From: a candidate division FCPU426 bacterium | Lineage (GTDB): Bacteria > Oederibacteriota > Muellerivitia > Muellerivitales > Muellerivitaceae | Reading direction: 5' to 3' | NCBI GenBank assembly: GCA_027452205.1 | Contig: DAIDGV010000024.1 | Location: forward strand, 528,750-592,749 | Length of the DNA: 64,000 nucleotides | In this document: positions 41,172 to 49,190 of the stretch, one piece after another | Numbering within the stretch: the stretch's first letter is position 1 | Layout of the letters: each line of letters begins with the position of its first letter | Made by a program: the position numbers and the translations under genes | Notes under the pieces: generated by a model | What the model was told of the DNA's origin: nothing | The model's database searches: none | The model's input: only the letters and a program-made list of their open reading frames with translations

Positions 41172-43106
41172 TTAGCGGCACAACCACTGGGGCAGGGCCA
41201 TGGTCAGCCAGGGAATATAGGTAATGGCGAAGACCATGGCGTGAAGGATCAGGTACATGGGCAGAACGGCCAAATAGACCTCGCCCATGGACTTTTTGAA
41301 GCGGTAGGACGACAAGAAAAGGTTCAGTCCCAGGGGCGGGGCCAGGAAACCCAGTTCCATATTGGCCAGGAAGATGATCCCCATGTGCACCGGGTCCACG
41401 CCGAAGGCGGCGGACATCGGCATCAAAAGGGGAACGACCACCACGATGGCGGCGAAGATCTCCAACAAGCTGCCCACCACGATGAGCATCAGGTTGACCA
41501 TCAAGAGGAACACCCATTGGCTATGCACGGTGGCATGCACCCAGGCGGCCAGTTGGGCCGGCACTTGAGCGTCCACCATGTCGTTGGTAAAGCCCAGGGA
41601 CACGCCCAAGATGAGCAGCACGCCGCCCACCAAAATGCCGCATTCGGTGATGACCTTGGGAACATTCTTGATCTTCAATTCGCGGTAAATGAAGACCTCG
41701 ACCACGAAGGTATAGAGCGCGGTCAAGGCGGCGGATTCGACCAGGGTGACCTTGATGACGAAAAGGAAAATGAAAACGACGAGGGGTAACAACAGTTCCC
41801 ATTTGGCGCCCCACGCCGCGGCGAGGGCCTCTTCCTTCCGGAAAGGATGCTTGGCGGCCTGTTCCTTAGAACCTTTTGCCATACCCCACCAAGCGGTGAT
41901 AAAGAGCAGGATGAATCCGGGCACGATGCCGCCCAAGAACAATTGGTCGATGGGCGTGTGGGAGACCACGCCATAAAGGATGACTGGCAAGCTGGGCGGG
42001 AAGAGCATGCCCAGGGATCCGGCGCTGGTCAAAAGACCCAAGGCGTCCCGTTCTTTATATTTTTCGGCCAAGAGGATCGGCATGAGCAAGCCGCCCAAGG
42101 CCAGGATGGTCACCCCCGAGCCGCCGGTGAAACAGGTGAAGAAAGCACAGACCAAAGCGGTGACGATGGCAGGCCCGCCCTTGAGCCAGCCGAAGAAGGC
42201 CTGGAAGACACGCAGCAACCGTTGGGAGGCGCCGCCCTCGGCCAAGAAATAACCGGTCAGGGTGAAGAGAGGAATGGTCGGGATCGTCGGGGAGACCACC
42301 ATGCGGTAGGTTTCCGCGGGGATCGAATCGATGGGGGTCGAGGAGTTCCACAAAAAGATCAGGGCCGCGCCGCCGAGCACCAGGAAGACCGGCATGCCCA
42401 TGATGACCGCGACCATTAAAAGGCCGAAGCAGATATAGATGAACGACTCGGAAGGGTTATGGATGGCCGGGCCCAAGGCCGAAAAGGCCACGGCCAGCAC
42501 CAAGGTGACGAAACGAAGGCTGTTATGTTCCGACGAGCGCCAGATCATGCGGCCGACGATCATGGTGAAACCCACGGGCAGGAAGAAGAGGATGACCCAC
42601 TTGGGGATGCCCACCGCGATGATAGAGCCTACCTGCTGCTCGATCATGGCGTATTGATAACTGGCCTTGACCAGGTAGAGGGTAATGGCGGAACCAAGCC
42701 CGGTGGTAAGGACGTGGACGAAGGTCTTGAAACGGTCCGGGATCATGCTGGCGGTGGTGGCCAGCTGCAGCAATTTGCCTTCGCGGGCGGCGACCGCGCC
42801 GCCGAACATCATGATGGCCAGGGTCGCGTGCTGGACCAAGGCCAGGGAACCGGGCACCAGGGAGACCGGCACCAGGCTGACGTATGCGTGCAGTTTGCGC
42901 CCGAGGATGTCCAAGAGCGGCAGGGCCATCATCAACGCGAAAAAGAAGGTCAGGAAAAGGTTCTCGGCGGGATGCCAAAAGGCCGGGCGGGCGGGTGCCT
43001 CACCCGGGTGGGACATGACACTTTCGTTCGGGTCCGCCATGGCGGCGGAGATCTCGGAGATCCTTTTCGTTCGGTTTTTTTTGACCGGTTTTTTCCGAGA
43101 AACCAT
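41172..43106 (-). CDS. TRAP transporter fused small and large permease (DctQM)
   Basis: The first ~220 residues are a DctQ-like four-helix unit after a hydrophilic N-terminal extension; the remaining ~420 are a DctM-like large permease (GMPVFLVLGGAALIFLWNSS, FTCFTGGSGVTILALGGLLM, GLLTSAGSLGMLFPPSLPVI). Fused DctQM proteins drive solute uptake by ion gradients. The start shares one base with the DctP stop (TAATG). Substrate is unknown; the operon context is TPAT-like. Confidence 0.93.
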   Translation of the reverse strand: MVSRKKPVKKNRTKRISEISAAMADPNESVMSHPGEAPARPAFWHPAENLFLTFFFALMMALPLLDILGRKLHAYVSLVPVSLVPGSLALVQHATLAIMMFGGAVAAREGKLLQLATTASMIPDRFKTFVHVLTTGLGSAITLYLVKASYQYAMIEQQVGSIIAVGIPKWVILFFLPVGFTMIVGRMIWRSSEHNSLRFVTLVLAVAFSALGPAIHNPSESFIYICFGLLMVAVIMGMPVFLVLGGAALIFLWNSSTPIDSIPAETYRMVVSPTIPTIPLFTLTGYFLAEGGASQRLLRVFQAFFGWLKGGPAIVTALVCAFFTCFTGGSGVTILALGGLLMPILLAEKYKERDALGLLTSAGSLGMLFPPSLPVILYGVVSHTPIDQLFLGGIVPGFILLFITAWWGMAKGSKEQAAKHPFRKEEALAAAWGAKWELLLPLVVFIFLFVIKVTLVESAALTALYTFVVEVFIYRELKIKNVPKVITECGILVGGVLLILGVSLGFTNDMVDAQVPAQLAAWVHATVHSQWVFLLMVNLMLIVVGSLLEIFAAIVVVVPLLMPMSAAFGVDPVHMGIIFLANMELGFLAPPLGLNLFLSSYRFKKSMGEVYLAVLPMYLILHAMVFAITYIPWLTMALPQWLCR

Positions 43107-44128
43107 TACTGGGCGGCTTCCTTGGACGCGTGCTTGGCTCGGTATTCATCCCGGTATTTCACGGCCAGGTCGAAGATATCGGTCGGGATGACGGTCCCGG
43201 AAATTTGCGGATAAGCCGCCTCGAAGGTTTTTTCCCACTTCTCATAGATGGCATCATCCACGTCGTGGACGATCAGTCCCTTGGATTCCATCACTTTGAT
43301 GGCCTTGTCGTTGCCCGCGCGGATCTCGGTGCGGAAACGCTTTCCCGCGGCCGCCGCGGCCTTGAGCATGGCCGGCTTGGCCGAGGCGGGGATCGCGTCC
43401 CAGGCCTTGGTGGTCACGACGGTGGCGCCCACCAGGGGCTCCCACTTCACGTTGGTCATGTGGGGGGCCAGGGCGAACCATTGGAAGGACAGCGCCGATA
43501 GGGGTGTGGTGTCGAACGAGTTAATAAGACCGGTCTGTAAATTGGGCAGGATATCGGTGGCAGCCAAGGGTACCGGTGAATAACCGGCGGATTTCCAAAT
43601 GTTCATCGTGTCGGTATCGTCGCCCCAAACGAAGAACTTCATTTTTTTCAGGTCTTCGGGGGTCAAGATAGGTTCTTTGCCGAAGAAATAGACCCAGCCG
43701 GCCTCACCCCAGTTAAGAACTTTGAAGCCCTTTGCCAAAAGGCGCTTTTCGAGGATGGGTTGCAGCTTAGAGCGCACATAATCGCTTTCGGCGTCGTTCT
43801 TATATAAGAAGGGGATGGAAAGGGCCTGCACAGCCTTGTCGATCTGGGCCAAGCCCACCACAGTGATGATGCCCGCTTGGATCTGGCCGATGCGCATCTT
43901 GCTGACGATATCGGGCTCATCGCCCAACACGCCGCCCGGATAGACCTGCAGCTTCACGCCGGCGGCCTGCCATTCCTGGCCCATGTCGCGAGTGATAAGG
44001 TCCCAGGAAGACCCTTCGGGGGCCAGGGTGCCGAGTTTGAGGACCATGTCCTCGGCTTGGAGATCCGTGGCCACGAAGGCCGCGGCCAGGGCCAGGATAA
44101 CGACCAATCTTTTCCAGATGTTCAACAT
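43106..44128 (-). CDS. TRAP transporter solute-binding protein (DctP type)
   Basis: A signal peptide (to about residue 25, LQAED) precedes a DctP/TatP-like fold: VLKLGTLAPEGSSWDLITRD, AGIITVVGLAQIDKAVQALS, and FFVWGDDTDTMNIWKSAGYS. The Arg that contacts carboxylates in C4-dicarboxylate proteins cannot be placed with certainty, so the ligand is open. GGGAGAG lies upstream of the ATG. It is encoded between TatT and the DctQM permease. Confidence 0.93.
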   Translation of the reverse strand: MLNIWKRLVVILALAAAFVATDLQAEDMVLKLGTLAPEGSSWDLITRDMGQEWQAAGVKLQVYPGGVLGDEPDIVSKMRIGQIQAGIITVVGLAQIDKAVQALSIPFLYKNDAESDYVRSKLQPILEKRLLAKGFKVLNWGEAGWVYFFGKEPILTPEDLKKMKFFVWGDDTDTMNIWKSAGYSPVPLAATDILPNLQTGLINSFDTTPLSALSFQWFALAPHMTNVKWEPLVGATVVTTKAWDAIPASAKPAMLKAAAAAGKRFRTEIRAGNDKAIKVMESKGLIVHDVDDAIYEKWEKTFEAAYPQISGTVIPTDIFDLAVKYRDEYRAKHASKEAAQ

Positions 44129-44147
44129 AGTCTCTCCCTTGACGGAT

Positions 44148-45077
44148 TTACTTCACGAATAAAGTGTCCGCGCGGGCCAATAGCCACTTCGCGCGTTTTT
44201 GGTCGATCAAATTGACCAACCGGATGCTCTTGTTCTTGTCCACGTCGATATCCAAGGCCTTGTTGAGCATCTCCTCGAATTCCTCGCGGTTCTGTTCTTT
44301 CAGGTCCACGGCCTCGGCGTAATTCAAGTAGGCGGAAGCGCTCAATCCCTTGGTCAATTCCAAGGCCTTGTCGTAATGTTCCTTAGCCTTCTTGATGGAG
44401 CCGCCCATCAAAGTGGGTTTGCCGGCCTCGTAAGTGATGAGGAACTCCTGCAGGGAACCATCACCATAATTGGGGTCCAGTTGCTCGACCCGGTAGATCA
44501 TGGCCTCGGCCTGGGGAATGTCGGAGACCAGCTCCGGGTCGTCCTTGCCGATGGAGATGGCGGCCATCCAAGAAACACTGGTCCAATAGAGCAAATCCAG
44601 GTCGTCCTTATTCGTGTCCTTCACGGCGGCTTTGGGGTCGGTCATGATCTTTTGGCTGAAATGGTCGTGACGGGTGTCCAGACCCCGCAAACCGTATTCC
44701 AAAGCGCGTTGGTAAAGTTTCTTGGCCCTCACCCGCATCTCCCGGGCCTGGCTGTAATTGGCATCGGCGATATAGTCGGCCTCGACCTGGATGTAAGCGT
44801 AGCTATATTCGGTGAAGCTCTGGCAAAGGGTGGTCAAAAGGGCGGTGTGGCGGGGTGTGGCCGCCAGGATGCTCTCCATGAACTTCAAGCTGAAGGGGAT
44901 GGCGTCACCCACCAATTGGGGATCATTATCGGAAGAGAAGGTGTCGCCCTGTCCGGCCAATCCATCGGCGACGGAGTTGACGGCCATGGACTTGATGAAA
45001 CAGCCGTTCAAGACGGGCGAAAGGGCCAAGAGGGCCAGTAAGGCCAGGAAAGATCCTCGGGTGGTCTTCGAAAACAT
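44148..45077 (-). CDS. TatT-family TRAP-associated TPR lipoprotein
   Basis: A lipoprotein signal with lipobox VLNGC (Cys26) is followed by helical repeats matching the TatT family known from Treponema pallidum, where a trimer of TPR protein TatT binds the DctP-like TatP. Key stretches are ALEYGLRGLDTRHDHFSQKI and WTSVSWMAAISIGKDDPELV. It is the first gene of a TatT-DctP-DctQM operon, the tripartite-associated TPAT layout thought to move hydrophobic ligands. Confidence 0.88.
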   Translation of the reverse strand: MFSKTTRGSFLALLALLALSPVLNGCFIKSMAVNSVADGLAGQGDTFSSDNDPQLVGDAIPFSLKFMESILAATPRHTALLTTLCQSFTEYSYAYIQVEADYIADANYSQAREMRVRAKKLYQRALEYGLRGLDTRHDHFSQKIMTDPKAAVKDTNKDDLDLLYWTSVSWMAAISIGKDDPELVSDIPQAEAMIYRVEQLDPNYGDGSLQEFLITYEAGKPTLMGGSIKKAKEHYDKALELTKGLSASAYLNYAEAVDLKEQNREEFEEMLNKALDIDVDKNKSIRLVNLIDQKRAKWLLARADTLFVK

Positions 45078-45227
45078 AAAAGCCTTTCATTCTCTCTATA
45101 ACAGGCCCAACGTTTTACCCCTTGGGATAGGGGGTGTCAATACGGCAAGCCCGCCGGAAACCCACGGAAATTATAGGGTTTTTGAACCGAGGATGGGGAA
45201 ATAAGCTTTCCAACCCCCAAAAAAGAA

Positions 45228-45253
45228 AAGCCGTCCGGGGGGCCGGACGGCTT
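45228..45253 (-). terminator. Terminator of the 45281 small secreted protein gene
   Basis: Arms AAGCCGTCCGG and CCGGACGGCTT form an 11-bp stem; on the minus strand it is followed by CTTTTCTTTTTT. Confidence 0.88.
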
Positions 45254-45280
45254 GGGTCAATAGGTCCGAAGACCTTTTGA

Positions 45281-45469
45281 TCATTTGACCACAGGGGTCG
45301 AGACCGGTTTGACCGATTTCTTCGAGCGCTTCTTGTGGATCTTCTTCACTTTCATGACCTTCTTGGCCACCGGGGTGGTCTGGGCCGAGGTTGTCCCTTG
45401 GGCCATGACCAAACCAGAAGTGGAAACCAGAAGAACCAACGCGGTCAGATAAGTAATGAACTTTTTCAT
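45281..45469 (-). CDS. Small secreted Lys-rich protein
   Basis: A signal peptide (MKKFITYLTALVLLVSTSGL then VMAQG) precedes a 38-residue basic, low-complexity tail (KVMKVKKIHKKRSKKSVK). It is a paralogue of the protein at 45680 in layout. AGGAGG lies upstream of the ATG. A dedicated terminator follows. The basic tail suggests binding to nucleic acid, membrane or cell wall, but function is unknown. Confidence 0.75.
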   Translation of the reverse strand: MKKFITYLTALVLLVSTSGLVMAQGTTSAQTTPVAKKVMKVKKIHKKRSKKSVKPVSTPVVK

Positions 45470-45601
45470 GACATCCTCCTCGAGTTTGTGTTGCTTGAAC
45501 TTCTTGCTTATAAGACGAAGGGTGAGCTAGTCCAGTTGCACAAATTTTGGCCGGAAAAAGAGGTCTTTAGGGATCGGTCCGGAACGCGTTAAAAAGGCGG
45601 G

Positions 45602-45639
45602 AAATAAAAAAGCGGTCCAGCCTTTCGGCCGAACCGCTT
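45602..45639 (-). terminator. Terminator of the 45680 small secreted protein gene
   Basis: Arms AAGCGGT and ACCGCTT, with partial pairing in between (AGCC...GGCC), lie ahead of TTTTTATTT on the minus strand. Confidence 0.8.
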
Positions 45640-45679
45640 GGGTATCCTTCGGGCCGCAAGGCCCGAAATGAACGAACAA

Positions 45680-45904
45680 TTACTTGGAGACGGCAGCCGG
45701 AGCAGCGGCAGCCGGCTTGGCAGCAGCAGTCTTGGCAACCTTCTTCTTGTGGCTCTTTTTCTTCATGGTCTTCTTAGCAGAGGTCTTCGTGGTCTTCACC
45801 GGAGCGGCAGCAGCCGGAGCAGCGGTAGTGCCTTCAGCCAAAACCAAGCTGGAGGTCGAAGCAACGAACAACGCAACCAAAGCCATCGCGAATAACTTTT
45901 TCAT
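45680..45904 (-). CDS. Small secreted Ala/Lys-rich protein
   Basis: The signal peptide MKKLFAMALVALFVASTSSL (cleavage near LAEG) is followed by a tail of Ala/Pro and Lys runs (TSAKKTMKKKSHKKKVAKTA). It shares size, layout and SSLVLAEGTT-like cleavage region with the 45281 protein, so they are paralogues. Such proteins resemble H1-like or PHA-like basic tails by composition only. A good Shine-Dalgarno (AAAGGAGAAACACC) and its own terminator indicate real, probably strong, expression. Confidence 0.78.
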   Translation of the reverse strand: MKKLFAMALVALFVASTSSLVLAEGTTAAPAAAAPVKTTKTSAKKTMKKKSHKKKVAKTAAAKPAAAAPAAVSK

Positions 45905-46068
45905 GGTGTTTCTCCTTTAAATTTGGGTGGATCAAACTATCTGTCCTACCTCGGCTTATTGGACGGAGGGGAGAGAGGAAAGGTTGCAAAATAACGGTTG
46001 CACGGAGAATGGCCCCAAATATACGGTTCTAGGCCTCTAAATAATCTTTCTTGAAGTATTGATTATTG

Positions 46069-46082
46069 ACCGACCGGTCGGT
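46069..46082 (+). promoter_or_regulatory. Palindromic TetR-family operator
   Basis: ACCGACCGGTCGGT is a perfect 14-bp palindrome ending 14 nt before the TetR gene. This GACCGACCGGTCGGT type of site is common for autoregulating TetR proteins. Confidence 0.8.
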
Positions 46083-46096
46083 AGGTTAATCGACCT

Positions 46097-46711
46097 ATGG
46101 TCAAAAAAATCGATCCTCAAAAACACGCCGATCAACGAACCCGACTCCTGGCCCATGCCCGCCATCTTTTCGCGGCCCAGGGTGTGAAAGAGACCAGCAT
46201 GTCCCAAATGGCGGGGGCCTGCCATGTCACCAAAGCGACCCTTTACCACTACTTCAAGAACAAAGAGTGCATTCTCAAAGAGATTTTCAATGGCCGCGGC
46301 AAGGAGATGCAGGAAAAGGTCCAAGGCATCCATGCCAAGAACCTGGACGAATGCTTGGCCCAGATCGCTCGGCTTTATTTTGCCGAGATGGAACGGCCCG
46401 AGAAGCTCGAAGAGATGAAGCTTATGATGACCGAGATGATCAAGAACAGGGAAATGCGCAATTTCTATATGGAATTCCTCGGGGAGAAAGTGGCCCTAGG
46501 GGCCAAGGAAGTATCGGCTTTCCTATCCGGCAAGAAGAACGAGAAAGAGCTGCGGCTTCTCTTCTTCCAATTCATGTCCGCCCTGGCCCATTACAACTGG
46601 ACCATCAAGATGGTGGGTGATCCCGTTGGGCTCATTGGCGGCGAGGAAGCTTTCGTCCGCCAATTGGTGCGGACTTATTCCGCCGCTTTCCAAGCCCTTC
46701 CGGGCGCTTGA
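46097..46711 (+). CDS. TetR-family transcriptional regulator
   Basis: The helix-turn-helix is AARHLFAAQG-type followed by TSMSQMAGACHVTKATLYHY then FKNKECIL (residues ~35-60). The C-terminal ligand domain matches TetR_C families found with lipid or efflux genes. It has 204 aa. A palindromic operator lies just upstream, and there is no Shine-Dalgarno. It likely controls the efflux genes that follow. Confidence 0.93.
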   Translation: MVKKIDPQKHADQRTRLLAHARHLFAAQGVKETSMSQMAGACHVTKATLYHYFKNKECILKEIFNGRGKEMQEKVQGIHAKNLDECLAQIARLYFAEMERPEKLEEMKLMMTEMIKNREMRNFYMEFLGEKVALGAKEVSAFLSGKKNEKELRLLFFQFMSALAHYNWTIKMVGDPVGLIGGEEAFVRQLVRTYSAAFQALPGA

Positions 46712-46722
46712 GGTAGACAAAA

Positions 46723-47265
46723 ATGATCCTGGCCGGATCCATCCATCAAGCGAGGTTCGAACCGGCCATGAACGATTTTCGGCAAGCGGAGGTTTTCCGG
46801 GCCTTCATCGAAGCCAACCGGCCCCTTTGGGTGCGGCTGGCGGTGAGGATCCTGGAACGCCGCGAGGAAGCGGAGGACGTTGTCCAGGAAACCCTGGCGA
46901 CCCTCTGGGAAAAAAGAGAAACGCTCGAGCTGGAAAATCCCGGGGCCTATGTGGCCCGGGCGGTCTGGTTGAACGCGCTCAAAAAACGGACAAGAAGCAA
47001 GGTCCACCTCTCGTTGGATGAGGTGGCCGAACCGGCGGCGCTGGAACGCGGATCCGAGGAAGGGCCGGCCCTGAGCCACCCCGGCCAATTGGAAAAAGCG
47101 ATCGGCAAACTGCCGGAGGAGCAACGCAAGGTGATCCAGATGCGGTATCACATGGACCTGTCGTTCAAGGAGATCGGGGAAGCGCTCCAGATCTCCCTCA
47201 ACACGGCGGCCAGCCGCACGCGGTATGCCTTGAAAGCCCTGCGCAAGACCTTGGGTGTCCGATAA
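46723..47265 (+). CDS. ECF-type RNA polymerase sigma factor
   Basis: Region 2 (RLAVRILERREEAEDVVQET then LATLWEKRE) and region 4 (IGKLPEEQRKVIQMRYHMDL then SFKEIGEALQISLNTAASRT) are both clear. The ATG at 46723 has GAGG 9 nt upstream; ATG 46768 is an alternative giving a shorter N-terminus. It is followed by a membrane protein that may act as its anti-sigma or sensor partner, although no classical anti-sigma domain is present. Confidence 0.92.
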   Translation: MILAGSIHQARFEPAMNDFRQAEVFRAFIEANRPLWVRLAVRILERREEAEDVVQETLATLWEKRETLELENPGAYVARAVWLNALKKRTRSKVHLSLDEVAEPAALERGSEEGPALSHPGQLEKAIGKLPEEQRKVIQMRYHMDLSFKEIGEALQISLNTAASRTRYALKALRKTLGVR

Positions 47266-47280
47266 TCCGGGAGGATGAGC

Positions 47281-47673
47281 ATGAGCGAAGAAATGAAAGA
47301 GAAAGAGCACGTCAAAGCCAACGTGGTCTTTGGCGCGGGCAGTGAGATCGCGGTGACGGGGATCATTGGCGGGGTGGTGCTGGCGCTGGGGTTTCCCTGG
47401 ATCGTGCTGGCTTACGGTCAAGCCCTGGGGCCGACCCTGATCGTGGTGTTCGTGCTGTCGGGCCTGGTGCTGGGCGGGTTGGTGGCCTTGACCGCGGCCT
47501 TCTTCGGCTTGGTCATGCCCCGGCATGTGGACGGCAGCAGTCCTTCCTGGTGGGGTTCTGAGGGTTGGAAAAGCTGGTGCCGGGACTGGGAAGACCTGGA
47601 AGACGTGGACTGGAAGGATTGGAGCGCGGAGGACTGGAAAGCCTGGGCGCGGAAGAAAAAAAAGCACGATTGA
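47281..47673 (+). CDS. Two-helix membrane protein with a Trp-rich tail
   Basis: Two hydrophobic segments (VTGIIGGVVLALGFPWIVLA and LIVVFVLSGLVLGGLVALTA) precede a 45-residue tail with nine tryptophans spaced every 3-6 residues among acidic ones (EGWKSWCRDWEDLEDVDWKD then WSAEDWKAWARKKKK). No family was recognised. ATG 47281 sits 6 nt after GGGAGGATG. It follows the sigma-factor gene by 15 nt, so it may be its regulator. Confidence 0.75.
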   Translation: MSEEMKEKEHVKANVVFGAGSEIAVTGIIGGVVLALGFPWIVLAYGQALGPTLIVVFVLSGLVLGGLVALTAAFFGLVMPRHVDGSSPSWWGSEGWKSWCRDWEDLEDVDWKDWSAEDWKAWARKKKKHD

Positions 47674-47717
47674 GTCGGACCCCTTCGAGGGCGAAGCTGG
47701 AATCTATCGGAGCGTAT

Positions 47718-49190
47718 ATGAAAAAGACAGCCGTTTTGGTTTTGGGGATATGGATGGCGGGGAGTGCGGTCTTCGCGGGCAACCTGTCGATGGCGGATTA
47801 TCTGAACGAAGTGAAGGGTCAGGGCCCGGATTACCGATCCGCAGAGGCCTCGGTGGAAGGGTTGGACAAACAATCCCACCAGCAAGACCTGGTCTATTCA
47901 CCGGTCCTTACGGCCAGCTACAACCATATCAACGATACCGAACTGCCCAACGGGTTCAATTACCCCAACATGCAAACGGATACGGCGGGGGTCTCTTTGA
48001 CCGATACCCTGCCTTTCGGGCCCACCTTGTCCCTGGGTTACGCTTTCACCAACTACAACGCCACGGTCAATTCCCAGTTGAACCAGATCGTGATCAGCGG
48101 CGTTTCCCTGGCCAGCGTTTTTCCCACGACCAATTACCAGATCGCGCCGGTGGTGAGCATCTCCATGCCGCTTTTCAAGAATTTCCTGGGGGCCCAAACC
48201 GCGGCTACGGTGCACCAGACCCAGTATCAATTCCAGTCCGCTGAAAAGAGCGCGGCTTATCAAAGGGAACAGACCCTTTATAACGCCAAGGTGGCCTATT
48301 GGAACTTGGCCCTGGCCCAAAACATGATCCGCATCCGAAAGGACACGCTGGAGCGCACCCATAAGATCTGGGACTGGACCAAGAAACGCGTCAAGCGCAA
48401 CCTGGCCGAATCGCCGGACTCGTTAGAAGCGGAAGCTTCGGTGCGTGTCGCTGAACTGGACCTGCAGATGGCGGTGGAAGCCGAAAAGACCGCACGGCTG
48501 CAATTCAACCGTTACCGAAATAAGAAAGGGTCCGAAGTCGCCGAGGTATTGGACCCGCTGGAAGATTCCCTGGAAAGGATGCAGGTCGAACTGCCCGATA
48601 CCTTGAACAACCGATTGGACCTGAACGCCGCCCAAGATACGGTGAGCCAGCAAAAGGCCGCTTATGACGCGGCCCACCAGAATGTCTATCCGGATATCAC
48701 TGTGAACGCTTCTTACCGCGGAAATGGGTTGGACCCGAATTTTGGGCCCGCTAACCAGACGGCTTTTAATTTCAATTATCCGACCTGGAATGTCGGGGCC
48801 CAGTTCAACCTGCCGTTGGATGTTTTCACCTCCTCCACGGTGGCCGAGGGCTACAAAAAGAACTATGACAGCGCGCTCTTGAACCTGCAGGACAAGCGGC
48901 TGGAAGTGGGCCAAGAATGGGCCCAGCTCAAGACCCAGTTGCAGGACGTGAACCGCCGCCTGGTCATGACCCAGGAGATCGAGAACATCCAAAAGAAGAA
49001 AGCCGACGAGGAAAAGAAACGCCTCGAGTACGGCCGCACGACCGAGTTCCAGATGTTGTCCTACGAGAACGATTACAACACCGCCCGGATCAACCATTTG
49101 TCGGTGGTGCTCGAAAAACTTTCCGTCCTGGCCCAGGCCCAATGGTGGCTGGCCACGGATGTGCGCGCCTCCCAAGGAGACAAAGAATGA
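47718..49190 (+). CDS. TolC-family outer-membrane efflux protein
   Basis: A signal peptide (MKKTAVLVLGIWMAGSAVFA) is followed by two OEP repeats with long amphipathic helices, e.g. VAYWNLALAQNMIRIRKDTL and VLEKLSVLAQAQWWLATDVR. It forms the outer-membrane channel of a tripartite pump or a type I exporter. The 490-aa length is normal. Its stop overlaps the RND gene as ATGA with AAGGAGA before it. Confidence 0.92.
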   Translation: MKKTAVLVLGIWMAGSAVFAGNLSMADYLNEVKGQGPDYRSAEASVEGLDKQSHQQDLVYSPVLTASYNHINDTELPNGFNYPNMQTDTAGVSLTDTLPFGPTLSLGYAFTNYNATVNSQLNQIVISGVSLASVFPTTNYQIAPVVSISMPLFKNFLGAQTAATVHQTQYQFQSAEKSAAYQREQTLYNAKVAYWNLALAQNMIRIRKDTLERTHKIWDWTKKRVKRNLAESPDSLEAEASVRVAELDLQMAVEAEKTARLQFNRYRNKKGSEVAEVLDPLEDSLERMQVELPDTLNNRLDLNAAQDTVSQQKAAYDAAHQNVYPDITVNASYRGNGLDPNFGPANQTAFNFNYPTWNVGAQFNLPLDVFTSSTVAEGYKKNYDSALLNLQDKRLEVGQEWAQLKTQLQDVNRRLVMTQEIENIQKKKADEEKKRLEYGRTTEFQMLSYENDYNTARINHLSVVLEKLSVLAQAQWWLATDVRASQGDKE

